Shown: positions 21,720-32,531 of the stretch, one piece after another | How the letters are laid out: each line of letters starts with the position of its first letter | How positions within the stretch are numbered: the stretch's first letter is position 1 | Source of the DNA: Pseudogymnoascus destructans | Taxonomy: Eukaryota > Ascomycota > Leotiomycetes > Thelebolales > Thelebolaceae | Assembly: GCF_001641265.1 (NCBI RefSeq) | Contig: NW_020167523.1 | Location: 930,001 to 994,000, forward strand | Reading direction: 5' to 3' | DNA length: 64,000 bases | Program-made: the position numbers and the translations under genes | The notes under the pieces: generated by a model | Told to the model about the DNA's origin: nothing | The model's database searches: none | The model's input: only the letters and a program-made list of their open reading frames with translations

Positions 21720-22306
21720 GTTGGCTTCTATAGTTATCATAGAGTAATATTAGTATTTACCTATTTCTAGCATAGGATGTCGTTCAAATTGTTGATTATG
21801 GCTAACTACATACGATACACTACTAATTTACTAGGCCAGAAATGGCTCTGTCACAGTGTGACAGTACCATTTCCTATTTGGGCACGTGGGGCCGGAGTGG
21901 GCACCTTGGCATTATGTTACTGTCACACTTTTAGCGTGTAACAGTAATTAAGGGCACAAATCTGTCGATCATGAGATTAGCGAGCACTGACAAGCGAATG
22001 CCGAGTCTAGTCTTGGCACTCGTCATTCCCTCCCTGTTTGTGTTGACTAGGACGAGGGAGAGAAAAAGGACGGGCAAGAGTAGATGCCACCATATCTTGG
22101 TATGATTACTATATTACCTATTTAGGGCTATTTACTCTCTCTATGCTTCAATAATAAACAACTTCTCATACATCTACCTACGATAATCGCATTTATACTA
22201 ATTACAACTCTACTACCACCCATACCCAGGGTCAGGGTATTCGTCGGCATCAGTGATCGAATATCATTATAATCGGTATCGCATATACTCATCTCGGCCG
22301 ATCGCA
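21720..22306. other. Upstream region of PNS1 with palindromes
   Basis: A gene-free stretch bordering the repeat nest. It contains a near-palindrome CTGTCACAGTGTGACAG (21848-21864) and a hairpin TTACTGTCACAC...GTGTAACAGTAA (21917-21947). These share a CTGTCACA core. The remainder is the presumed PNS1 promoter and 5' leader. Confidence 0.55.
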
Positions 22307-23955
22307 ATGGCACAGCAGCAAGCCCACGGCGGTGCCGCCGACGAGTTCTTCCGCGGCGAGCCCGATGGACAACAACAGAACTACCAACAGCAGAATTACC
22401 AGCAGCAGCAGCCTTACCAACAGCAGAACTACCAGCAGACGGACTACAACCAGAACGCCGGCAATGACCAGGCGCCGCCATACAACGCGCCGTCGAACCC
22501 CAACGAGAAGCAGGAGTTCCACGAGGCCTTCAAGGTCTCGAAGCCAAAGTGGAACGATCTCTGGGCCGCCATCCTCTTCCTCGCGACATGCGCCGGCTTC
22601 GTCGTCGTCTCGGGCTTGTCTCTCAATGGATACCAGGTCACCAGCCACGGGAGCACCACGAATAACACCTTCGGACTTAACAAACTCACCATCGTCCTAT
22701 TGTAAGCTTCCCCTCCCCTCAAAACCAGGCGCGCGCGCAAACTAACACCACCCCCCCCCCCAGCGCCTACGTCCTCGCCGTCGCGTTCGTAATCTCCTTC
22801 GCCTACTTCTGGTGCGTGCGCGCCTTCACCAAGCAAATCATCTGGATCACCGGCATCCTGCAAATCGTCTTCGGCATCGGAACCGCCGTTTTCTACCTCT
22901 GGGCCAAAGAATACGCCGCCGGCATCGTCTTCCTGGTCTTCACCGTCTTCTACATCATCTGCTTCATCTCCTGGATCCCCCGCATCCCCTTCTCCGTCCT
23001 GATGCTTCAGGCCGTCATCGACGTCGCCAAGAACTACGGGCACGTCTTCGTCGTCTCCCTCGTCGGCGGCCTCATCGCCACCGCCTTCGGCGCCTGGTTC
23101 ACCGTCACCCTCGTAGCCGTGTACGCGCGCTACAACCCCGGCAACGCCGCCTGCAGCACCTACGGCGGCTGCTCCACCGCCAAGGTCATCGGGCTCATCG
23201 TCTTCATCACCTTTGCGGGCTACTGGATCACAGAGGTCCTCAAGAATATCATCCATGTGACCATCTCTGGCGTCTACGGCTCCTGGTACTTCTGCTCCCA
23301 GAAGCAGTCAGGGTTCCCCAAGGGCGCAACACGCGGCGCGTTCAAGCGCTCTGTCACGTACAGCTTCGGCTCTATCAGCTTCGGGAGCTTGATCGTGGCG
23401 ATCATCCAGCTCCTTCGCCAGGTGTGCAATGCCGCTAAGCAGAACTCGGCGGCGCAGGGGAATATGGTTGGGCAGATCATGTTCTGTATCCTTGGGTGCC
23501 TGATCAGTCTCCTGGACTGGCTTGTGCAGTTCTTCAATGAGTATGCGTTTAGTTACATCGCGCTGTACGGGAAGGCGTATATCCCCGCCGCCAAGTCGAC
23601 ATGGCATATGATGAAGGACCGCGGGATTGACGCGCTTGTTAATGAGTGTCTCATCAACCCTGTCCTCACTATGGGGTCTGTCTTCGTGGCGTACGTGTGC
23701 GTATTGATGTCGTACCTGTATCTCCGCTATGGTAACGTTGTGATGGATACGAATTACTACGCAGTTATCATGGCGTACTCGTTCCTTGTCGGTCTGCAGA
23801 TCTGTAACGTCTTCCTGGTGCCGATTAAGAGTGGTGTTGCTACCCTGTTTGTGGCGATGGCGTTTGATCCGGCGGTGCTGCAGAATGAGTTCCCGGATTT
23901 GTATGATAGGATGGTGGGCGTTTATCCGCATGTGCAGCAGGTGGTGCATGCTTAG
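22307..23955 (+). CDS. PNS1: PNS1 / choline transporter-like (CTL) family membrane protein
   Basis: Exons 22307-22701 and 22764-23955 join in phase (GTAAGC...CCCCCAG) and give 528 residues. The N-terminus is hydrophilic and rich in Gln, Tyr and Asn with YQQQNYQQ-type repeats. A typical CTL domain with about ten hydrophobic segments follows. Conserved stretches include KNIIHVTISGVYGSWYF, RGAFKRSVTYSFGSISFGSL and the C-terminal NEFPDLYDRMV. Yeast Pns1 is a plasma-membrane protein of this family; despite the choline-transporter name, its substrate is not established. The frame is open 18 codons upstream of the chosen ATG, but the MAQQQ start fits the family better. The intron contains an unusual run of C just before its acceptor. 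It is the right border of the repeat region. Confidence 0.93.
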
Positions 23956-25391
23956 ACGGGAAATTCGTCTTGTTGCACTGAGGGGGTTTTGAGACCTGTG
24001 AGAGTAGGGGGGTCATGGAGTGCAAATACGTGGTGCATGAAAGAAGTGGAAAGGAGGGGGGGAACAGCGCTGTTATCTGTTATGTGCTGGGTTAATAGTT
24101 CATCGATAAACTATATTTTTTCTTTTCTTTTCTGTTTCTTGGGTTGAAGGATGTGCATGGGGCGCGTGGGGATACCAACGTTTAAGGGAATATACATATT
24201 TTTGGGCGCGGGGTTGCGTTCTTGGGGAGGGGTGAATAAGTGTGGGTGGGGAAGGGGGGAAGGGAGGAGGGTGTAATGAGAAAGGGTTGGGTAGCAGATA
24301 GCAATGAGAGGATATTATATTATACTCTTTCGAAGAGATATTGTGCTACCACTCGTGGGCGGGGCTGGAAGGGGGGCTGGAGGTTGGTGATTCATAACAA
24401 CCACCATATTAGGAGCAGCTTGAAGCACAGCTTCTCCTGGGCCAAACAATTCCAGGACCTTCATGGAGCAAATGGAAGGCGGTTCTAGACTTGACGACGA
24501 GGGTTGGGGCCGCCATAGCGATGGCAGGTTAGAAACTACAGAGTGACGGATGAGAGACACTGCTGCTGTCACCCCTTTCTTACCTGCTGCCAAAGCCGTC
24601 ATGGGCGCGGCCAACCACTGAAGATACAATCTCTTGTGTCAACCACTTGCAAATATAGCATAGCAAGGAGCGAAACCCCCGATCATCTCACGAACTCCGC
24701 GGCGGATTCCTTGTATACTATGTATGTATTCTCGTCACCGCCCTACTCTTCTCACCGCGCCATGGCATTCTTGTCGCTTGATATATATCCAGCCCATGAG
24801 AAGGCACGCGGTGAGATGTGGTATATTCTTTGCAGCGTGTCTGTACACTTCACGCCGAGCCACCGTCCACCTACGTTTCGCGTGGAAGATCATCTGTGTT
24901 GAGCACTGCATCGATGGCCCTGCCCTCCGTAAGTAGTAAGAAGCAAGATTGTAAGAATCCATAAGGGCAAGAACCTACAAATTCCGCATGGCTACATCTT
25001 TGTCATATGCTTCAGGTGAGGTAGTTCTCGGGCACCTAGTAAAACGGTCCTTTGTTGCTCTCGAGATCTTTTGTAGAAAATGGTGTATCAAGGAGAAGCT
25101 CTCTGTGATCTTCGTGCACAACATACTTCTCAGTATGCGGTTTAGGCAACTTGATGGACTGTTTAGAACTCTTGATGTGCAGTTCAGGCTTGGCAATATC
25201 TCACGCATCGTTCCCCGGGCACCTAGTAAAATGGTCTCTTCGTTGGATTCTTGGGCTGCATGAGTACTATAATCATGATCAATGCATTTACTACGAAGAC
25301 GTACGTGACATTCTACCATCCATCCATCCATCATCATCCTCCCCGCCTCGGGAACATACTACAACCCCCCCCTTTTCCACTCATCACCCCC
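23956..25391. other. Convergent intergenic region PNS1 / GLO3
   Basis: 1.4 kb without a credible gene; the open frames lack domains or sensible composition. It contains two similar GGGCACCTAGTAAAA(C/T)GGTC blocks near 25029 and 25217. It otherwise holds the two 3' UTRs. Confidence 0.5.
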
Positions 25392-27073
25392 CTAACTATT
25401 CAAATACGCCCTCACCGCCCCTCCCAACTTCGTCGCCCCCTCCCCAAGCACCTGCGTCAAGTTCTCCAGATCATCCCCTGCCGTGACCCCAAACTTCCTC
25501 ACAAAGTCCTTCGCCGCGCTCTCAAGATCGCCATAGTCCTCTTCTCCCCCATCATCCTCCTTGCGCCCGAAATAAGCGTTCGAGGAGATGGAGCTGGCGC
25601 CCTCGAAGCCTTGGAGCCGCGCCTTGGCCTCGGTTTGTGCGGCGGGGTCGAAGCTGCCTTTGCCGAAGAACTCGTCGGAGGAGATGCCCTTCTGGGCGCC
25701 GAACTTTTGGCGCGCGTAGCGCTCGCTGTCGTCTAGGGCGGGTGGGTTAGTGGGGGTTGATTTGGATACGGTGGGGGTGAGGGGATGCATACCTTCTTCC
25801 TTGGCCTTGATAGGACCAACTGAGCCAAAGCCGCCCATCTTCTTGGCAGTTGCAGCAGGCTTCGGGCCGCCGCCAATCTGTCCAAACCCAAGACGGGCCA
25901 TACCCATACCCAACTTCTCAGCATCGCTACCAGAGCGCTCCCTCGGCGTCGGGTTACCGTATGTGCCACGCCCAGGGGTAACAGGCGACGGGCTCGCAAC
26001 CTTGGACTCCGCATTCGCCGCCGTCTTCTTCGCCACATCCTCAGCCTCAGGATCATACCCCAGCTTTTCAATCCTCTCCGCCTCCTCCTTCGCCTTCCGC
26101 TCCGCAGCATCAAAATCAATCACATCGCCACCACCCAACTTCTTCGCGCCCAACTTCGTTGGCTTTTTGCCACCAAGCACATTAGCCCTGCGCGGGGCGC
26201 CGCTGGCAGCCGAGGACTTGCGCAGCGCCGAGGAGTGGACTGCGCGGCTGGCGGGGGCGGGTGCGTCGGAGCTGGCGAGCGGGGAGGGCGAGCGCGCGGG
26301 GGTCGCGCCGTCGGCGGTGAGGAAGGGGGAGGGCGTGCGGCCTACTACGGGGGGGGTGGCGGTGCGCGAGCCGGGGGGGTGGGGCGCTTGATCGCGGGCT
26401 TGTCCCAGGAGGAGAAGAAGTCGTCGTCGGGTTCGCCGGCGGGGGTGGAGGAGCCGTCGGTTGAGCCACCGCCCATGACGTCGGTGATTACGACTTCCGT
26501 GGGGTATCTGCGCGGGAGTGTTAATTTCGATCTATGTGATGTGGTGTTGTGTGAGGCTGGATGGGACGTACTCTATAGCATCCTTTGCGGCCCTCTTCTT
26601 GAGCTCCTCCTTGTATTTGATGGCGGCGTTGGAGGTGTACTTTGTCTTGGGGTCCTTGCTGTTCAGCGCGGCAGTTCCGCCGTTGGACTGGAAGAATTTC
26701 GTTGCCGACTCGTTACCGCCCACTTTCATGATTCGGAGTTGGTCCCATTGCCATTCTGTTTGTCGTGTGAGCCGCTGTTAGGTCTATAAAGGGGGCGGCG
26801 GGGAACATACGGTCAAGGTTCGTAGATCGCACGAACGAGATGTGGACACCGAGGTTACGGTGGTTGGAGGAGCAGTCGAGGCAGAGATAGATGCCCAACG
26901 GGACTGATGTCCACGTCGGGTTATTCTGGCCGCAGTCGAAGCATATCTGTAATGGTCACGTCAGGACAAATTCGCATGTGGAGCATTGGGAGGAGACTCA
27001 CCCTGTTCGCTTGCTTTGTCTTCAATTTCTCAAAAACCTTGAGCGATTGAGACTTGGAGGCTAAGGCGCTCAT
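25392..27073 (-). CDS. GLO3: ARF GTPase-activating protein GLO3-type (frame broken by one base)
   Basis: Minus-strand exons 27073-27002, 26946-26811, 26755-26572, 26507-25793 and 25732-25392. The N-terminal ArfGAP domain has the zinc finger C26-X2-C29-X16-C46-X2-C49 and the arginine finger R54 in NHRNLGVH, continuing through VRSTNLDQWQWDQL and KVGGN. The C-terminal half has the GLO3 motifs: [19 protein letters not shown], an [20 protein letters not shown] coiled stretch and the final [16 protein letters not shown] repeats. It stimulates GTP hydrolysis on Arf1 in COPI vesicle formation at the Golgi. In exon 4 the frame runs into TAG just after a run of seven G (26373-26379). One extra G there restores a natural reading ([18 protein letters not shown]) and about 482 residues. 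This is either a sequencing/assembly error or a real lesion. Confidence 0.88.
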
Positions 27074-27787
27074 CTTGCCCGGGCGAGATGGGAATTTGTA
27101 GTGTTATAAGATAAGTTGAGCGATGTGGCGTCGTTGTGGTCGTCGCCGCCGCCGGGTCTTTTAATGGCCAAAGTTATTGACACCTGCCCTGAAATCGTAT
27201 CGGGCGGTGGGGTCAGATCAGGCCGCCGCTTTATGTATCCGGGTGAACGGTCCCCAAATATGAATGCACCGATTACAGCAACGGTAATGGAAATAACGAC
27301 TTTCAATCACTGGGGACTATAATTATTATATCAGTTACTCAGAAATAAAGCTAAAGAGGCAAATATTGAGAGCTTCAATTGCTAGTATTAATCCTGAGAT
27401 ACATACAGCCCCTCTTCAGCCCCTCTTCGAACTTTTGGGCGGCACCGGCTCTGTTGCCGCCCATATAACTTCAAAGAGGGACTTTTCACTGCTAATAGTT
27501 TAATTATTTATGCCTGTAGTAAAGGCTGGTTGAATTTATTCCTTTTGTATCACTTTTCAGTAACTAGCTAGCTATTGAACATTTGAGAATAGCTAAAGCC
27601 AATTGTGGACAGTTCACTCGGTTCCCGCCTTGTGAAGGGTCGTGCACGGTCCAACGAGGCGGCGGAAATATCTTGAAGCACAGCCGCATGGGAACCGCGA
27701 ACCTTACAACGGCTCACCAACCTCAACGCCATGACTTGACGGACTTTGAAAGTAAACAACTAAAAATCGAAGAAGAAATACGTGGAG
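27074..27787. other. Divergent intergenic region GLO3 / TIM21 with long imperfect hairpin
   Basis: 714 bp holding both promoters. At 27421-27480 an imperfect palindrome pairs CCCTCTTCGAACT with its near complement AACTTCAAAGAGGG around a GGGCGGCA/TGCCGCCC stem. It is set in AT-rich sequence with AGTTACT at 27333 and AGTAACT at 27559 in inverted order, suggesting a small MITE. Confidence 0.5.
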
Positions 27788-28573
27788 ATGTTATCGGCCG
27801 CAAGGTCGCCCACGCTGGCGCACCTCCCAGCGAGCATCAGACCCCTCGTTACTGCACGGCTGTATGCGACGCAAACTGGACTGGGAGCATCGAGTGCACA
27901 ACCGCAGCTCAAGAGGAAGACAGTAACTCCCTTTAACGACAATGGGAGAGTCCCTTGGGGCATGTTGTCCCCCGCCGAGAAGGTTGCGAGAACGACACAG
28001 CAGTCGTTCAATTTTGGGTTTATGATCGTGGGAGCCATCTTGACAGTAAGTCTCCCCCACCTTGTTAGCTTTGACAAGATGCTAATGAGAGATAGGGAGG
28101 TGTAGGATATTTTTTGTATACAGAAGTGTTTGCGCTAGACAGCAAGACGAACTGGTTCAACCGCGCCGTGGACAGGGTCAAGGACGACGCCCAAGTGCAG
28201 GAGTTACTGGGAGACCCGAAGAAGATCACAGCCTACGGCGAACAGACAAATAATAAATGGGCAGTTTCCAGGCCTATTGCGTAGGCTGTCCTGATCTCAA
28301 CCTAGGTGGATAGTGCTGACTGTTATTAGCTCGAGTCATCAGAAAGACAAGACTGGGACTGATCACATTATCATGCACTTCAATGTCGAAGGACCATTGA
28401 ATAAGGGGGTTGTTAGCATGCATGTGACTAAACACCCCTCTGCGGACTCGGAGTTTGAATACAGATATTTGAAGCTGGATGTGAAGGGGCACCCGACTAT
28501 CTACCTGGAGGGTGGAACAGCGAATGCTGTGGGCAAGGGCAAGACGAAGCTCTTTGGGGTGAGGTGGAGATGA
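27788..28573 (+). CDS. TIM21: Mitochondrial inner membrane translocase subunit TIM21
   Basis: Exons 27788-28045, 28096-28280 and 28330-28573, all in phase, give 228 residues. The N-terminus is rich in Ala, Arg and Ser with no acids, as expected for a mitochondrial presequence. The region KVARTTQQSFNFGFMIVGAI leads into one transmembrane segment (FMIVGAILTGGVGYFLYTEVF) that is split by intron 1. The intermembrane-space domain follows, with TNWFNRAVDRVKDD, LLGDPKKITAYGEQ and the C-terminal FEYRYLKLDVKGHPTIYLEG. Tim21 links the TIM23 presequence translocase to the TOM complex and to respiratory complexes. Length fits the family. It diverges from GLO3. Confidence 0.93.
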
Positions 28574-29319
28574 TGGGGTATATCAGTGTAAGCTTAAGAC
28601 TAGCCCAGTGAGTTCTCGCTCGACTATCTGGGGTGTATATACAAAGAGTAGAAGCAAAGCCGTTGTTGCCAGGGCTTTGTTAAATGTAAAATCACAATTA
28701 AGCAATTCTTCGTTCGGTGCAAGTTCTATCCAATGAATCTTGAGCAGCTGTAGTTTAAATTGCCCTCTCTTTGGGTGTGTCTACTGTCTTCACTGCCATG
28801 TCGTATTGTAAGTCGAGTAAATGCTTATTCTAATTGGTAAATTGTGAAGCTTTTTAATATAACTTATATTGACAATATTTGAAACAACTAAAGTAGACGC
28901 AGGATGCAACGAAGGCTCTAGAGACATTGCGAACCTGCCTGTAACATAATATTAAATGGCAAGAAATAAAGAAAATTATATTATCTACTGTTCCATGGGC
29001 GATTTTAATATCCATAGGAAGGGTCATAATCAAAGGTACCATGAAGCGGGGATAAATGCAAGCGATACTTGCTTGCCGCGCTAAGATAAATTTGGCGTGG
29101 CGATTCGGTCGGTTTACTTTCATGATAAACTATGCCTTGCGACCAACAACAACGTTGAAGCTCTGCACCCCCTTAGCACTCACTTCAAAACCTTCTTTTC
29201 AGGCCGGAACAACGTAGACACCAAATACGTACAACTGTTCAGCTGTCTTATGCGAAAGTCTCCGATCTAACAGCCATCCGACGTGCGAAACTCCCCATAT
29301 TGCCCCGCAGTCATCACCT
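28574..29319. other. Intergenic region TIM21 to MTR10
   Basis: About 750 bp: TIM21 3' UTR, an AT-rich middle and the MTR10 leader. No gene or repeat recognised. Confidence 0.45.
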
Positions 29320-32300
29320 ATGGCGACGGCAAACAGCAATGCGGAACAGGCCTTTGCGCCGGTCCTGAGCGCCGTCAACTCTATGCGTGATGGGACGCGG
29401 GAACAGAAGAAGGAGGCTTACGAGTTCCTCGAAAAGTTTCAGAAATCGGTTCGTTTCTCGGCGATGTTCACGCCGCACTGCCCCGCCATGGCTCCAGCTA
29501 ACAACCCTACGTAGGTCGAGGCCTGGACGATCGCGATAGGAATCCTTCAATCGGATGCAACTCCTGAGGCGAAAGTCTTTGCGGCTACGACCTTGAAGGG
29601 AAAGGTATGCCTCGAATAAATATCGAACTGAGGGTTGGTCCTGACATCATAGATAACTTACGACGTCTCACAAATACCCCGCGCTGCGCTCCCCGACCTT
29701 CGAACACAGCTGCTGGCATTCCTAAAGCAGTATGCGCCGGGTCCCCGGCCGATCCGAACACAGCTATGCGTTTGCCTGGCCATTCTCGCCATACAAATGA
29801 CTGAGTGGAAGGATGTTGTTGCGATGGTGGTGTCGACGCTTGGAACCGACGCGGCAAGCCATGCGTGCATGCTCGAATTTCTCAGAGTCTTGCCGGAGGA
29901 AGTTACCGAAGGACGGAAAATCACCTTGTCTGTATGTGGAACGAAATCAACTAGCCTGATGGCGTCTGCGCCGACACTACATTTGCAGGACAATACCAGA
30001 GTTAGAGTCTAACGCATCAACTAGGAAGAAGAACTCAGCCAGAGAACGCAGGAACTATTGGGAAACAACGCGACCGTGGTTTTACAGCTGCTCATCGACT
30101 ATTCGCAGTCCTCAGGTAAGGCTCACTCGATATTTGTCTTGTCCCCAAGCTGACTGCTGATATGTAGCTGAGGCATCTACTAACCCACATCTCCTCGAGT
30201 GTATCAGCTCCTGGTTACGAGAGATTCCAGTCACAGATGTGGTAAATTCTCCCCTCCTGAACAGCATATTTGGCGCATTGGGCACGGAAGATTCGTTTGA
30301 CTCCGCCGTTGAATGTCTTTGCACCATTTTCAAGGAAACAAGCGACGTAGACGAGTATATGCAGGCCATTGAAGTGCTATTGCCCAAGGTTATCCTACTG
30401 AGGCCTCGCATTGCTGCTGCTGCAGAAGCCGAGGATGCTGAGGTATTTAAGGGAATCACACGCCTCTTTGCAGAGGCTGGAGAAGCTTGGTGTCTTCTGA
30501 TAGCCAGGCAGCCAGAGCACTTCCGTATCCTCGTGGAGTCAATCCTTGAATGCGCCGCAAGAGACACAGAAAAGGACGCCATCGGCCTTACGTTTAGGTT
30601 CTGGTATGAGCTAAAGCAATATCTTGTCCTGGAGAAATATATTCAAGCTCGCATGCAATGCGTGGACGTCTACTCGAAGTTGGTTGATATACTGATCAAG
30701 CAACTGGAGTTCCCTACCCCTGACGACCCAAATTCTCTCGACCTCTTTGATGGTGACCGTGAGCAAGAGGAGAAATTCCGCGAGTTCCGTCACGTTATGG
30801 GGGACTGCCTGAAGGACTGCTGTGAGGTGATGGGAGTCACTGAGTGCCTGACAAAGGTACTTGAGTGCCTGAAGCTCTGGATGACGAATTATGGAAGCTT
30901 GGCTACCCCAGATTCCGTTCCCCACTGGCAAGCACTTGAGGCTCCGTTATTCTCTATGCGTGCGATGGGCAGGATGGTTAACAAGGAGGAAAACATCATC
31001 TTACCTCAGATCATGCCAATACTGGTGCAGATTCCAGCTCACGAGAAGCTCCGTTTCGCAGCTATCATGGTCCTCGGAAGGTATACTGAGTGGACATCCA
31101 ACCACCCGGAATTCCTTGAGCCACAGTTCCAATACATCGTCAAGTCATTCGATGCGGATTCGAAGGAGATCATTCGGGCTGCTGCGATGGCTATGAAGTT
31201 CATCTGCACTGACTGCAAGCATCTGCTGAGTGGACAAGTTGTCGAGTTGCAGAAGTTTTATAACTACACCCTAGACGCCTTGCCTCAAATCAGTCAAGAA
31301 GAGCTAACGGAGGGTGTTGCGTCGGTCGTGGCTGTCCAGCCACCAAATGATATATATGGGCTCCTGGAGTTATACTGCGACCCTCTTGTTGAGCGGATTA
31401 TGCGAAACGCCAACGCAGCTAAAGATGAGGATGGCGAGCTTGCTGTTGCCGGTATGAACCGTAACCTATGTTCTTTATTACAATCACTAATATTATTTAG
31501 ATGCCGTACAACTCCTTAACCCATTCATTCAATGGGTTGTTCCTCGAGTTGATCATGGCCAGCCGGATCCCGCAGTTCAGTATTGCCAAAAGATATTCCC
31601 ATTGCTGGCACAGATAGTCCAGACATTCATCAAGAGCGCGCCTATATGCGAACGTGTCTGCCGCTGCTGGCGCAACATGTTCATCTCCTACCGCACCGCG
31701 ATGGAGCCGCTTCTCCCAGTTATGGCAGATAAGCTGGCCCTTGGCTTCTCGGAATCAAAGCAGGGCTGCTTCCTGTGGACTACAGCCGCCATCCTTCGTG
31801 AATTCGCCGAGGATAGGGAGCACGTCAGCCCGTCGACTACCGACGCTATCTACACCTTCTTTGAGGCACAATCACGCACCACTCTGCGTATGATGTCTAG
31901 CCTCGAGCCTCACGACCTCCCGGATATCATCGAGGACTTCTTCCGCCTGCTCACCGACACCGTCCTCTACTACCCCTATCGTCTCATCCCATCGGAGCTA
32001 TTTACCCCTATCCTGCAAGCAGCCCTCAGCGCTCTGGCACTAGAGCAGCGCGAGCCCCTTACTGCGACACTGCACTACTTGCGCGATGTGATCGCCTTCG
32101 GTGGCCCCAACCCACCTGTCTCGACCGGTCAGCTTAACCCTCCAGAAGTGCAGGCCGCCATGCAAAACATCCTTGCGGCGCACGGCGAGGAACTCGTGAA
32201 GCGGGTGATGGCGGGAATGATGATTATATTCCCACGCGACTGTTTCGCTGATGGTAGCGGCGTACTACTGGAGCTTATTGAGCTGATGCCCGAGGCAGCA

Positions 32301-32531
32301 GTGGGTTGGGTGGCGGTAACTGTGAGGATGCTTCCGGAGGGGACAGTAAGCCCGGAGGAGTCGAAGAGACTGATTGATGGTATTGGAGCGAAGCTTAACG
32401 GGGGGCCCGAGGCATTAAGGGGTGTTAGGAGCCTGTTGCAGGACTTCACAAACGCCTATCGCAGGAGATATGTCGCTCCGCGCGATGGACTGGGGAGGTT
32501 GGAGGCGACGAGATTTAGGTTCAGCGAATAA
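29320..32531 (+). CDS. MTR10: Nuclear import receptor MTR10 / transportin-SR
   Basis: Six exons, 29320-29448, 29515-29604, 29653-29931, 30025-30115, 30168-31451 and 31501-32531, keep phase throughout and give 967 residues, the usual family length. The N-terminus carries the Ran-binding importin-beta-like helices (REQKKEAYEFLEKFQKSVEAW, then FAATTLKGKITYD). The rest is helical HEAT-type repeats, including VCLAILAIQMTEWKD and the C-terminal FTNAYRRRYVAPRDGLGRLE. Mtr10/TNPO3 imports SR-type RNA-binding proteins such as Npl3 and affects mRNA export and tRNA traffic. The 5' part is cut by four short introns, which a single-frame search would miss. Its cargo class fits with RBM25 downstream, but no functional link follows from position. 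Confidence 0.94.

Noticed and set aside
9955..22200. Repeat-induced point mutation as the cause of copia decay
   Set aside because: The two LTRs differ at a single base and the repeats are not strongly AT-enriched. The visible coding damage is mainly indels.
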